Program-made: the position numbers and the translations under genes | Assembly: GCA_002794785.1 (NCBI GenBank) | Contig: NBBA01000001.1 | Location: forward strand, 744,001 to 808,000 | DNA from: Coniferiporia sulphurascens | Taxonomy: Eukaryota; Basidiomycota; Agaricomycetes; Hymenochaetales; Hymenochaetaceae | Direction: 5' to 3' | Length of the DNA: 64,000 nucleotides | Notes under the pieces: model-generated | The model's input: the letters and a program-made list of their open reading frames with translations, nothing else | Database searches by the model: none | Told to the model about the DNA's origin: nothing | In this document: one piece after another, positions 12,655 through 24,576 of the stretch | Position numbering within the stretch: the first letter of the stretch is position 1 | Layout of the letters: each line of letters opens with the position of its first letter

Positions 12655-13972
12655 GGAGGAAGCTTAGGCAGACGCTAAGTCTTCCTGTTACCATGTCTCC
12701 AATTGTAAATTCAGATACTTCACTTCCCACAATGAAGATCCTAATTTCCATGATTGTGCATGACCAAATCATCTCTGCCAATGCCCTGATCGACTCTGGT
12801 GCTGAAGGCCAATTCATCAATGCCAAGTTCATCATCAAACATTGCATCCCCACCAGAACCTTGGCTCATCCCATTATGGTCTTAAATGTGGATGGAACCA
12901 CTAACAAGCACAGAACCATCACCAAGTATACCTGGCGACTGGTTAAAATCGACAGGAAAGCTATCCCCACCACGTTTTTGGTAACCTCCCTCAGCAAGGA
13001 AGACATCATCTTCGGCCTCCCATGGCTCAAACAGTACAACCCCCTGATCGACTGGGCTGCTGGCACCATGTCCATCGCTAAAGTTACCACTGCCATGATG
13101 CTTGCCCAGGAACAAGTCAAAATGGTTAAACCCCTTGAAGAAATGATTCCTCCCGAGTACCACTGGTACCTGGATATTTTTAGAAAAAAATCTGCAGAAC
13201 GATTCCCAATTTCCCAACCCTATGACCATGCCATCAATCTCAAACCGGACTTCATACCACATGACTGCAAAGTCTATCCACTCTCACCTAAAGAAATGAC
13301 AGCACTCGACAAATTCCTAGATGAAAACTTACAGAAGGGTTATATCAGACACTCGAAATCACCCATGGCGTCCTCCTTTTTCTTTGTCAGGAAAAAGGAC
13401 AATGATCTATGAGCCTGCCAGGACTACTGAGTGCTTAACAAGGGTACAATCAAAAATGCCTATCCATTACCCTTGATTAGCAACCTTATGGACAAACTCA
13501 AAGGAGCCAAGTACTTTACCAAACTTGACCTCTGCTCTGGTTACAATAACATATGAATTTAGGATGGCGACCAATGGAAAGCCGCCTTCAAAACGCCACG
13601 AGGACTCTTTGAACCTACTGTCATGTTTTTCGGACTATGCAACTCACCTGCCACATTTCAAGCCTTCATGAATGACACCCTCTGCTTCGTCATTCTTGAG
13701 GATGACACACTTATCTACATGGATGACATACTCATTCCGGCTAGCTCCCTCAAAGAACTCTATCAATGTACTTGCCAAGTACTTGATCTCTGCGCAGCAA
13801 ACAATCTCTATTGCAAACCAGAAAAATGCTTATTTGGAGTACAACACATTGAATTCCTTGGAATGATCATCACACCAGATAACATCCACATGGACCCTGT
13901 CAAACTTGCCAGCATCACCAATTGGCCTGTCCCATGCACCGTCAAACAGCTTTGAAGCTTTATGGGATTCTG

Positions 13973-14407
13973 TGTTAAGCCTACTGATTAGGTAAGGCTT
14001 AATAAGTGATCAATGAGGATTGACCAAGTAAGATGAGGTAGAGATGAGATGACAATTGAGCAAGGGTTTCCCCAAGGACTAGTAGACTGGTGGACTGGTG
14101 ACTGATGATTTGGCGACTTAGTATCTCACAGAGGAGATAGTGAATGAGTAGGCTCTATTGAATGAAGAGCACAAGCTTAAGGCTTAGTGCTCTGAAAGCA
14201 AGTCCTTATATACATGCATAGAACACTATAGAACAAGGTGGAAGGCTGACTGAGTGAACAATAAGGATCAGTCAGCATGGAAGGAAATAGAAACTGATAG
14301 AAGAGTCTGACTGATCATGAGGCTAGGATCAGTCAGCGTACAAGGTGGATTAGTCAGTGTAGATGACTAATGCTGATAAAGGCGATGAATAAGGGAAATT
14401 TGTAACA
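13973..14407 (-). mobile_element. Solo LTR inserted in the RT region
   Basis: 435 bp with TGTTAAG...TTGTAACA ends on the plus strand, flanked by the 5-bp direct repeat TTCTG (13968-13972 and 14408-14412). Read on the minus strand it starts TGTTACAAATTTCC, like the LTR family of the host element, so it is an inverted, diverged solo LTR. It lands in pol just after the frame KQL*SFMGFC. Confidence 0.88.
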
Positions 14408-15583
14408 TTCTGTAATTACTACAGATGTTTCATCCCCAGCTTCTCAGACATTGTATACCCACTTAATGAACTCACCCGCACCAATGAACCCTGGAAATGG
14501 ACACCTGAATGGAAACAAGCATTTTCCAAACTCAAAACACTTTTCCTCGACAAACCAGCATTACTCGTTCCTGATCCTACCAAGCCATTTATACTTGAAA
14601 CAGACACATCCAAAGTTGCATCAGGTGCTGTCTTATACCAGACTAACTCAAATGGAGATCTCCAACTGTGTGGATACATATCAGAAACATTTGGACCTGC
14701 TCAACAACGCTATGAAGTATATGACCGAGAACTTCTCGGCATCATCCGTGGCCTCGAAGCATGGCACCACTACCTTCTTGGCAACCCACACACCACCATG
14801 ATCTGGTGCAATCATAAGAACCTTTTGTACTTCCGATCTGACCAGTGACTAACACCCTGCCAATCTCACTGGAATCTATTCCTGTCCCAATTCAACTGCG
14901 TCATAACTCACTGCCCGGGAAAATCTATCCCCAGAGCCGATGCATTATCTAGACGATCCGATCATGGAGAAGAACCTCCAGAAGAGTGTATTATGTTACC
15001 CAACACACTATTTATTGGCACCATCAATATCAATCTCCAAAATCGCATTCGGGATGCTCAGGAACATGACTCCTTTGCGTCAATCATTCAAGAGACACAA
15101 TCATTCAAAATCCCCTCCCCATTCCACTTCTCTCTCGATGACTGGTCAATCGATTCTGGACTGCTCCATTATCAGAAACGGGTCTACATACCTGACAACG
15201 CCAACATCAAATGAGAAATCTTACAAATGTTCCATGATCTTCCATCCTTTGGACACCCAGGCCTCTTCAAAATGTCACAGCTTGTACATCAGCATTACTG
15301 GTGGCCCGGACTCACAGTCTTTGTCAGGAATTACATCAAAGGATGTGCAGCATGTCAACAAATGAAGATCAACATGCACCTGACTAAGCCGCCGCTTCTT
15401 CTGATCCCAGCAGATGCTTCCATGCTCCCATTCCAATCGGTTTCCATGGACTTTATCACTGACTTACCAGTATCCAATGGATTCAACTCCATTATGGTAA
15501 TTGTCGACCATGACGCTTCCAAAGGAATCATCCTCATTCCCTGCACCAAAACCATTGACACACTTGGAACAGCAAAGTGTTAC

Positions 15584-16145
15584 TGTTACATTTTTCCTTT
15601 ACTTTTCCTCATTGCACTGACTCACTTCCTGTTCACCATCATCAGTCAGCACAACTCCCCCATTTCTCTCCATTACTCATTCCCTATTCACATTACACCA
15701 TAAGATGCCATGATGATGCCATATTGCACCATCATGACATACCTTGCTTACTGATCACTGTACTTGTATTACCAAGACACCCCTTGGGTTTCCATGACCT
15801 TCCATAGCCATGTAAATGACCTTACACAAGCCGCTACAGTAGCAAACACATAGAGTAGCATATAAGCATGTAACATAGATCGCACAAGCCCTAAGCTTGT
15901 GCTCTTTGTTCATACAAGCCCATTTTATGCACCTCACCAAATACTGTGTGCTATACCTTGTCACCAGCTACTTTGTCTTAACCAGACTCTACTAGGAAGA
16001 CACCGCATATCCTACTGATGATCAGGAAGCCCCATTGTCGATCAACTTCGATTAACGGCATCTAGGAAACCCCATTGCTGTAACCACCAGTCTCAACAAT
16101 CAGGAAGCCCTGACATTGATCACCATGTAACTGTTGAGCTTAACA
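15584..16145 (+). mobile_element. Solo LTR inserted in the integrase region
   Basis: 562 bp, TGTTACATTTTTCC...GAGCTTAACA, with perfect GTTAC target duplications (15579-15583 and 16146-16150). It belongs to the same family and orientation as the surrounding element's own LTRs. It splits the integrase between its first and second catalytic Asp motifs. Confidence 0.9.
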
Positions 16146-16641
16146 GTTACCACGATAATGTCTATTGGCGCTTCGGACTCCCTAAGCACATCATCTCGGA
16201 CCACAGACCCCAGTTTGCATCACAAGTCTTCCAGACCCTATGCACCCGTCTTGGCATCAAATCCAAATTATCTACGGCATATCATCCCCAAACAGATGGT
16301 CAAACTGAATGAGCCAATCAAGAGGTCGAGGCTTATCTGCACATTTACTGCAGCACAATGCCTCACTCTTGGTCTGACTCACTCATGGACCTGGAATTCT
16401 CACACAATCTCCAGACCCATTCAGTTACCAAGACATTGCCATTCACCATCATGCTCAGGTATAACCCCATACCAATTCCCTCAGTGATAGAAGATACCAA
16501 TCTGCCATCTCTCTCACAGCACCTATGTCTCCTCACATCAATCAGAAAAGAAGCACTCACTGCCCATGACTTGGCCCACACCCATATGGCATGATTCGGA
16601 GCACAGGGCTTCAAACCATTCAAACTTGGTGACAAGGTTTG

Positions 16642-17992
16642 TGTTAGATTCACTCCCTTAGTAAGGGATTGAAACAAGTGATAACAGATTCACACAATAA
16701 TACTAGTTAGTTTTTAGGGTAGACTTGATACCCTTTACTTGCTAGAGTGTTAGAGCTGATGATGGTGGTAAGAGACAAGAGATGAATTAAACTGCTTTTT
16801 ACTGCAATTTTACATTGGGCTTTTATACCCTACATGTTGTAGTCTATTTACTATATTCTGGTAGATACTACAACATACTACTCTCACTTTATAAGTCATA
16901 AGAATGTTCTGGTACAATCCTGTACATGCTATTTACTATTCTTAGCTTCTTATGAGTCAGTTACATATTCTGGTATGTTCTACAGCCTACCATGCTATCT
17001 TTATCTTATGCCAGAACCTCCCTTGAGTTTCCATTGAGTCATACAGTATAATACCTAAGTTAACCATTCTCAGATACTACTATACCTATGATGCTTCTCT
17101 TTATTTCCTAATCAGTTCTGCTGTGTGATGTGCTATACTCGGCTCCCATCAATCGCGTCTTCAATTGATCACCATGCTTCCATTGGCTATTCTTAGCCGA
17201 ATGCTTAGATATATCTGTGTGGCTTAGCAATTATGCTAGCCTTCTTAATCTTATCTTGTTGTGGCTTGTTACTTATTACCGTAGACTAAGATGGATTCAT
17301 GTCTTCCATAATTTCATTAAAAGGGGTTCGTTCTGGTGTCCTATCGTCTACTGGCATAAAGAGCTCTTCAGGTCCTATGGTGTTTATGTTTGTTATCCTG
17401 CTATACCCTGGTGTGATTCTATATGAAGGTTCATCATTGAACCATTGTATTATAATCTCTTTATCTATTGGTACTAACTCCTGTCTTTGGTTTGGTTCCT
17501 TTCAATCTACTGTTGTATGTCCTTTGGCTATGAAGTTGGCTTTGTATGCGAATATTTGTTCTCGTAATTGTTTATTGATAGTATGAACTATTTGGTGTGC
17601 CGCTTCTGCATAATCAGTTGATGTAATAACTGCCCTTTGATAACATAATTCATTATGTGGCTGATTATAAATCTTGGTTCTTGTGTAAGCACTGATTACA
17701 TATCTATTCAATTGGTATGAGAACATAGTCACTCTATGTTCTATTATTACTTCTAGCCTTTCTGCTACTTGTTGTTCCCTTGTAGTATGATCAAATGTAA
17801 TTTGACAGTTGTTGTATCCTGTGTTCTGTCCTACTGTTGCACATGCAATGTTAAATGCTTTCCATGCTACTTGATCTGCATCTTTACAGCATTGGCATAG
17901 ATTCCTGGTATTGATTAGAGTTATGGGTCTTGCCATGTCGATCTTGCTAATCCGTTGATCCGGCGATCACGATTTTCATCAATTTACTAACA
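16642..17992 (-). mobile_element. ORF-bearing TG...CA element, copy E1
   Basis: 1351 bp, TGTTAGATTC...TTACTAACA on the plus strand, flanked by perfect GTTTG duplications (16637-16641 and 17993-17997). It is almost identical to 34266-35613 in the opposite orientation. It has no gag, RT or integrase, and no terminal repeat within it. Its ends and 5-bp duplication are those of an LTR-type insertion, yet most of it is taken up by one ORF. It lies in the C-terminal part of the chromovirus integrase, so it is younger than that element. Confidence 0.88.
17502..17936 (-). CDS. Unknown protein of the TG...CA element (copy E1), ends at an early TGA
   Basis: This 144-residue frame starts MARPITLINTRNLCQCCKDA. 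A CxCC cluster near the start is followed by GYNNCQITFDHTT and, near the end, AKGHTT. The frame continues in register past the TGA, as in the copy at 34322, suggesting that the intact protein was about 220 residues. It is related over its whole length to the more diverged frame at 23806-24471. I recognise no family. Conservation between diverged copies suggests that it once served the element or its host. Confidence 0.6.
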   Translation of the reverse strand: MARPITLINTRNLCQCCKDADQVAWKAFNIACATVGQNTGYNNCQITFDHTTREQQVAERLEVIIEHRVTMFSYQLNRYVISAYTRTKIYNQPHNELCYQRAVITSTDYAEAAHQIVHTINKQLREQIFAYKANFIAKGHTTVD

Positions 17993-18461
17993 GTTTGGTT
18001 AGAAGCCACCAATTTGCACTTCCCCAATAGGTCCCGCAAATTAGCACCTGAATGGGAGGGACCATTCTCCATCATTCAGGTACTATCACCCCTGAATTAT
18101 CACCTCAAATTGCCAGACGCATGGCGGATCCACCCCATTTTCCATGCCTCGCTCCTTTCAGCTTACACAGAGACCAATGCACACAGACCTCCATTCAGTT
18201 CACCCCCACCTGACCTAATAGAAGACCAGCAGGAATACAAAATTGAAGCCATAGTTTCCCACAAAGGTGCTGGAAACAGACGACACTTCCTAGTCAAGTG
18301 GACCAGCTATCCATCCTCAGAAAACCAATGGTTATCCGAAAAAGATCTTTCACATGCTCCTGACATCCTTCAGACATATAAAAACCTCAAAAAATTGGAC
18401 TAGAGAACTCCCCATCTGCCTTACACCTGTGATACGAGAGTAAAAGCAAACCCCCACCCTC

Positions 18462-19657
18462 TTGTCTATGACCACTGCCTACATCACCACCCATAACCAC
18501 CTCTGGTACCTTGCCATCGTCATACCCGGCAGTCTCTTCATCTTCATCTATGCTCTTGCCATTGCCACTCGACCCCAACCTCATCGCTCCTCTCACCTCC
18601 ATCTCCCAACTATCAATCCTCGACCCGCTACTCCACCACTACCACTACAAGCCCCACCAACCATCCACCACCGGGAATATCAACCTTGCCAAGCAAATCC
18701 TACCCAACAAGACGTTCTCGACCAACTCCAATGGACCTTCCCTGCCGACTTCCCACACACCATGCATGTCTCAAACATAGAGTTTGAGATCGAGCTAAGT
18801 CGCACCAATCCGCCAACCATTGACCTCCTTCTTCACCTTGCTGAGCTACACAACCAGGCAGTCATCCACCATGAACTCATACTCCAGGCCCAACTCATCA
18901 AACACTGCTGCTGAGTACCACCATCAACACCAATGGTCCTGACTCATCCACTGCCAGCTGCCAACACAGCCCCGCCGCCTTACTCCCCTACTGGCATGGA
19001 CAATTCTCCAACAAGTCCTTGCCTTTGCAGACCTGGAACCGGACATCAACTGCATCCTGGCGTCACACCCCCGGGTCCGACAAATTAGCAGGATGAGAAA
19101 CCGTCTCAGGGCAGTGGAGGACATGCAACACATCGCCTGGCATGCACAGGAGCTGATGGAAAACCTTGAGTCTCACATTAATCTCTTAGTTGATGATCTC
19201 AGAATTCTCTGAAACACAGATTATGAGTCCCTCGAGGAGGAAGTCAACAACACAGCCATCCTTGGTCTCCACCCCCAAGCTCATCTGTACCGACCTCTGG
19301 TAGCTCCCACTCTCATCCCTACTGCTCCACCGACCCCTGTCATCGCCCATTGCCAATCCGCCTCCACCCAAACCACAACCCCTCCCGATACCACCGCCCA
19401 ACTTGACCCAATCATCACCCTCATCATCCTCACACACCCCCTGTTTCGCTTGTGGCAGTACCACGCACAACACCTACATGTGCACCCAATCCATCTGCCC
19501 CTGGTGCGACACTGCTGCCCCTGGACACACACCACAAGATTGCCCCAACACGGGTTTTAGGGTCGATCCAACCCCGGTAGCTGACGAAAACCAGCCACCA
19601 GCGCCACCTAACCCGGAGTGCCTCATCACCAGGGGGGCCTGCATCCTTGTGCAGTGA
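18462..19657 (+). pseudogene. Third ORF region downstream of pol (coiled coil plus zinc knuckle)
   Basis: Between the chromodomain stop and the 3' LTR lie about 1.8 kb with coding character in shifting frames. 18462-18914 encodes a hydrophobic segment (AIVIPGSLFIFIYALAIA) and then a helical part. A different frame at about 19000-19260 is strongly helical (RMRNRLRAVEDMQHIAWHA). 19403-19657 carries a CCHC knuckle, CFACGSTTHNTYMC, followed by CPWC......GHTPQDC. The overall plan resembles a second Gag-like nucleic-acid-binding protein in the env position. Frames are broken by frameshifts and stops. The function is unknown, and I infer that it belongs to the element. Confidence 0.55.
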
Positions 19658-20212
19658 TACATCAATGACATTGTCATCCAAATCCACAAAAACAATGCAC
19701 AGGAGGAACAGCGCAATGCACAGATGGAGGAGGTAGATATGGGATCTAACAACAACAACCTCTCCAACTAGGAGATCCTGGTCCACAATGACCCTAAACT
19801 ACTACTCCTGGGCATGACCTTAAAAGGCCCACTAGTGTGTTTTCCTTTTTATTTTTTGATGCCCATTTCTCTGCTTGTTATCATCCTTGTTGGCAGCTTG
19901 CCTTTTCCTTATTGTTTATTAGCCTTCACTTGGCCACTATAGGTGTCTATGGCTCCTCACCCTAAGGCTAGGGATTGTTCTTGCACTCATTTTTCCCTGT
20001 CACCCTGTCTTTGACACTATACCATTAATCCTGGGGGGGCAGTTGAATTAGGTACCAAAGGGCACAGTAACAGACCCTGTAGTGAGATTAGTATTACACT
20101 TCAAGACCTACTAATCTGGCTTTTTCGTAAACCTGGGGCTTTAACTTATTCCCAGTTCTCTTATGTCTCATATTATATTTTATTTTGACAATTCAGTGAC
20201 TTGTCGATCCTG

Positions 20213-20224
20213 ACAGGGAGGCAA
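20213..20224 (+). promoter_or_regulatory. Polypurine tract
   Basis: ACAGGGAGGCAA lies directly before the 3' LTR start TGTTAC, the position where the plus-strand primer of an LTR retrotransposon is expected. Confidence 0.6.
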
Positions 20225-20783
20225 TGTTACATTTTTCCTTATTTTTCCTTATTTATGCTGACTCACTTCCTCTTCATCATCACCAGTCAGCATAACTCCC
20301 CCATCTCTCTCTATTACACCATGATGGTGCCTTATGATGCCATCCTTACTCACCCCCACTCTATTACACCATGATGACACCTTATTGCATCATTATGGAC
20401 ACCGTCTGCTTACTGATAGTTTTATGTCATTCCATGACCTTCCATAGTCATGTAAACCATCCCTGACCACCTGCTACAGTAGCAAACACATAGAGTAGTA
20501 TAAAAGGCATGTAAAGTTGGTAGCACAAGCCCTAAGCCTGTGCTCTTTGTTCATACAAGCTCCTTACATGCACCTCACCTGCTACTGCATGCTCTGATCA
20601 GTCACTCGCCACTTCATCATAACCCGACTCTATCAAGGAAGACACCACATATCATCATCAATCAGGAAGCCCCTTCATTGATCAACCTTGTTCATGGCAT
20701 CAGGAAGTCCCAATGCTGACCACTCAGTTAACCGACATCAGGAAGCCCTGTTGTCAATCTCCCACATCCAGCTGAGCTTAACA
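20225..20783 (+). repeat. 3' LTR of the chromovirus
   Basis: 559 bp, TGTTACATTTTTCC...GAGCTTAACA. It is similar to 10781-11319 but not identical, with several substitutions and short indels, so the insertion is not recent. Confidence 0.9.
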
Positions 20784-21137
20784 GGTAGAGCACACAGTAG
20801 TTGGTGAGGCACATATAATGGGCTTGTATGGACAAAAAGCACAAGCTTAGGGCTTGTGCAATCTACATTACATGCTTATATGCTACTCTATGTGTTTGCT
20901 ACTGTTTGTGGTTAACTATGGTGGTGTTTGACCATGGAAGGTCACAGAAGTCCATAGAATGTACATGAGTAGGCAAAGCACAACATGATGATGCCATATG
21001 GCATCATCATGGTGTCTTATGGTGTAATGCAAAATGCAAATGAGTAATGAAGGGGAATGGGGGAGTTATGCTGACTGATGATGATGAAGAGGAAGTGAGT
21101 CAGCATAATAAGGGAAAAGTAAAGGAAAAATGTAACA
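20784..21137 (-). repeat. Inverted truncated LTR fragment
   Basis: On the minus strand this is the first two thirds of an LTR of the same family (ending TGTAACA on the plus strand). It abuts the chromovirus 3' LTR directly, without the rest of the LTR or a target duplication. It marks a rearrangement junction. Confidence 0.75.
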
Positions 21138-21248
21138 CTTTTAGAATATGGTGGAAGGAAGATGAGTAATAAGGAGAAATAAGGGAGTTGCACTGACTGG
21201 TGATGACAAAGAAGAAGTGAGTCAGCACAATAAGGGAAAATTGTAACA
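21138..21248 (-). repeat. Second short inverted LTR fragment
   Basis: This is a further LTR start in inverted orientation, ending GGGAAAATTGTAACA on the plus strand. It lies between the fragment at 20784-21137 and the 3' end of the broken NWD gene. Confidence 0.6.
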
Positions 21249-23100
21249 GATACTACAGTAAAAGGCATCTCAGAACAGTACAAAAAACTATACATTGGTA
21301 AAAATAAATCACAGTCAATTGGACCTTTTCAGAATATTCACCCATGAAGAACCACTATATTCTAAGAGCTTCTCCCAATTGACCCCAATTGAACAGCCAT
21401 CTATGTGTCCTGGGAGTGACAATATGGATTCATCAAAAATTGCATGACTATAGTGGTATGGAAACCAAAATAGGAGTCCACCAGATTTGTCTCTTTTCCA
21501 TCCATCAAAGTAAGTACTATTTGATAGAAATGATTTCCCCACTTCATTAATTGCTACTGCACTATCTACATCCCAAATCCTCAAGGTCTTATCATGTGAC
21601 CCAGATACAATATGCCTTCCATCAGAGGAGTAGGCAACAGACCTCACACAATGTAAATGGCCAGTAAGGGGCACTCCCACAGTGGCCCCATTCTGAGCAT
21701 CCCAAATCCTTAGGGTACTTCCATGGGAGCCAGATACAATATACCTTCCATCAAGGGAGTAGGCAACAGACTTAACCCAGCTTCTATGACCTATGAGGGG
21801 CTTTCCTATGGCAATCCCACTCCATGAATCCCAGATCTTCAGAGTACAGTCACTTGATCCAGACACAATACACCTTCCATCAGGGGAGTAGGCAACAGAC
21901 CAGACTGTACCTGAATGGCCTGTGAGAGGCTCCCCCATGGCACTTCCAGTTTGTGAGTCCCAAATCCTCAGGGTGTTGTCCCCCTGAGCCAGACACAATA
22001 TGTTTTCCATCAGGGGAGAAGGCAACAGAATAAACAGGGCCTGAATGGCCTGTGAGAGGTTCTCCTACAGTCTTTCTTGTCTGAGAATCCCAGATCCTCA
22101 CAGTGTTGTCATCTGATCCAGACACAAGATGCTTTCCATCAGGGGAGTAGGCAACAGCTCTTATCTTGTCTAAGTGACCCATGAGAGGCTTTCCCATAGT
22201 GGCCCCACTCTGAGCATCCCAGATCCTCAAAGTCCTGTCATGTGAGCCAGATACAATATACCTTCCATCAGATGAGTAGGCAACAGACCTCACACATTGT
22301 GAATGACCAGTTAGGGGCTGTCCAACAGCAGCCCCCCTCTGAGCATCCCAGATCCTCAAAGTACAGTCACTTGATCCAGAAACAATGTATCTTCCATCAG
22401 GGGAATATGCTACAGACTTCACCCTGCCAGAATGGCCTGTGATGGACTCTTGCAAAGTACTCTTGGTATGAGCATCCCAGATCCTCATGGTCTTGTCCCC
22501 TGAACCAGACACAATATACCTTCCATCAGGGGAGTAAGCAACAGATTTAACATAGTGTGAGTGCCCTATGAGGGGCTCTCCAACAGAAATCCCACAGTGA
22601 GCATCCCAAATCCTTAGGGTATTGTCACTTGATCCAGACACAAGATACCTTCCATCAGGAGAGTAGGCAACAGACCAGACAGTACCTGAATGGCCTGTGA
22701 GGGGCTCTCCTACAGCACTCCCAGTTTGTGAATCCCAGATCCTCAGGGTCTTGTCTCCTGAGCCAGATGCAATGTACCTTCCATCAGGGGAGTATGTAAT
22801 AGTCCTTACCCAGTGTAAATGTCCAATGAGGGGCTCTCCTACAGTACTACCACTCTGGGGATCCCAAATCCTTAGTGTCCTGTCATCTGAGCCAGACACA
22901 AGATGCCTTCCATCAGGAGAATAGGTGACAGACATGACCCAGCCTGAATGACCTGTAAGGGGTTTTCCCACAGCTCTCCTAGTCTGAGAATCCCAGATCC
23001 TCAGGGTCTTGTCATGTGAGCCTGACACAATATGCATTCCATCAGGGGAGTAGGCAACAGACCAGACAGGCCCTGAATGACCTGTAAGGGGCTCTCCTAT

Positions 23101-24576
23101 TGTTAGGACCAAGGGTAACCATGGTTAGCTGATGGAACAAGTAGTCGAGATAGAGTTGAGGTGTGTGATTGAGTCAAGAATAAGTCGGTAGATGTTGGTA
23201 CTTTGCTCAGGAGAAGTCTGAGAGAATTTGAGAAGGTGAATTAAACTGGGGGTCTAGGCTGGTCTAGGCCCTCCTTATATACATGAAGAAGAAGCTCCGC
23301 TTGAAAGCGGATGCTCCACAAGGCTCTGCAGTTGGAGCTATGATGCCTCACAGTGTCGTCATAAGCTCCACTGACTTGGAGCTGCGTACCAGTGCAAATG
23401 ACCTCATTAGAGGATCATATGAGAATAACTATCTACGATTGGCTGTTGGTGCTCCACTGAGCTCCCCTGCGTGTCATGTGCTCCACTAGGCTCCACTAGG
23501 CTCCACTGAGCTCATAGGGACATCATATGGTATCATAATGACTTCACCATGACGCTTAGGCTGTGCGCGTTGCCCCACTGTTCTGCACACTACCCTGTAG
23601 TCTTATGTGCCAGTGGCTTCTTGTTAAGATGCTGCCTAACAGCTTGATGATTGGTAAGTCGTTAACTTGTCTTGTTGGCCTCCTGTACTGGTTCCTTCAT
23701 GTTGTCTTGTCATATTGGACACTTCACCATTTAGAGTTTGTGGCTGGCTTCGGTAAGCGCTTCGGTTCCTGCCGAGTGTGGCTTAATTGCGTAATGCAAT
23801 ATCAGCTAAAGGTCCATAGGCAGGTACCTTTCAGTTGGTGTCCTGTCATCGATCACATTGTCTGGCGGTTTGTTAATGTGGTTTATCCTAGCGATACATT
23901 GTGTGTATCCTGGAGGTGGTGCCAGGGGTGATCCATTTGATAACCATAGTGTTATCATGTAAAGATTAACATTGCCGATCTGTTGATCGGTGGTTGTCGA
24001 TCCCTTTGCTGATAGATTCTCGAAGAGGGTGATTACCTTTGCACATAATTGGTGAGTGTTAGCTAGGAATGTGTTATCCTGCAACATCCTGTACAGGAAG
24101 GATCCTGAGACCACTCGTAGGTCACATTCCTTGTCATGTATGTGCGGGTTCACTATTGTCTGGACATGGACGTTGTGCAAAAACTCCTGTACATCGAAGA
24201 TGTACATTTGTATCATGTGTGTTACCCTGACCTCCGTGCCATCGCCTATAGGGTCTACAGCATGATCTGTAGTTACCTGGCAGTTCGTGTACCCTGCCAT
24301 GTAAAAGCATTTGGTTATTACCATGTTAAATGCTTCCCATGATTGATTGTATGTGGTTCAGCATCGGTGGCAGAGTCTTGATGGGTCAAGAGTCTTTAGC
24401 GGTTGCTTGAGCATCATGATTGGCCTGATGTTCCCAAGAAGTCCTGGTTTTCTAGTTAGTTCTGTCCCCATGTTGAATGATCGCTGGATAGTCTCCGTGG
24501 GAGTCCCTTCCTGTATTGGTAGTCACTGGTATCGTTGTCTAAGCTTGTAAGCAAGCTTATTCATCAATTCCTAACA
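23101..24576 (-). mobile_element. ORF-bearing TG...CA element, copy E3 (diverged)
   Basis: 1476 bp with TGTTAGGACC...TTCCTAACA ends on the plus strand and perfect CCTAT duplications (23096-23100 and 24577-24581). In the ORF direction it begins TGTTAGGAATTGATGAA, close to the start TGTTAGTAAATTGATGAA of the other two copies. Most of the rest differs at DNA level. TATATAAG at 23274-23281 (minus strand) lies about 175 bases from the 3' end, as the TATA box does in copy E2. It disrupts the WD40 domain of NWD gene 1. Confidence 0.9.
23806..24471 (-). CDS. Unknown protein of the TG...CA element (copy E3), one internal TGA
   Basis: The frame runs from an ATG at 24471 (MGTELTRKPGLLGN) to a TAG at 23806, 222 codons with a single TGA near 24360. 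It aligns along its length with the E1/E2 frame: LCHRC/LCQCC, W.AFN, GYTNCQVTTDH/GYNNCQITFDH, AKGSTTTD/AKGHTTVD, and VIDDRTPTER/PVDDRTPE*. At the last position this copy keeps Arg where E2 has TGA. Conserved protein motifs in otherwise very different DNA argue for past selection on the protein. I recognise no known domain. Confidence 0.65.

Larger units (their letters stand above)
12693..18403 (+). pseudogene. pol: pol of the chromovirus: protease, RT, RNase H, integrase, chromodomain
   Basis: The protease has [13 protein letters not shown] near 12785. The reverse transcriptase has [25 protein letters not shown] and the catalytic YMDDILI near 13720. RNase H spans about 14570-14960 (ETDTSKVASGAVL). 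Integrase has an HHCC finger (HPGLFK...CAACQQMK), SMDFITDLP near 15450, SDHRPQF near 16200 and DGQTE near 16300. A chromodomain (HFLVKWTSYPSSENQW) ends the protein at 18403; chromodomains direct chromovirus integration to heterochromatin. The frame is split by three insertions and by about ten stops, nearly all TGA. The element could not make a working polyprotein. Confidence 0.9.
10781..20783 (+). mobile_element. Ty3/gypsy chromovirus LTR retrotransposon, decayed, with nested insertions
   Basis: Two similar LTRs (10781-11319 and 20225-20783) begin TGTTA and end GAGCTTAACA. They bracket gag, protease, reverse transcriptase, RNase H, integrase and a C-terminal chromodomain in Ty3/gypsy order. 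A further ORF region follows before the polypurine tract. Three later insertions lie inside: 13973-14407, 15584-16145 and 16642-17992, each with a perfect 5-bp target duplication. Without them the element is about 7.65 kb. Many internal stops, almost all TGA, make it inactive. The flanks (GTTGG on the left, GGTAG on the right) do not match, so one or both flanks were rearranged after insertion. Confidence 0.93.

Noticed and set aside
14451..14801. Plus-strand frame in the RNase H region
   Set aside because: The RNase H motifs are in another frame of the same strand (ETDTSKVASGAVL), so this one is a shadow.
22242..22924. Plus-strand frames across the WD40 repeats of NWD gene 1
   Set aside because: They are antisense shadows of the WD repeats, recurring with the repeat period.
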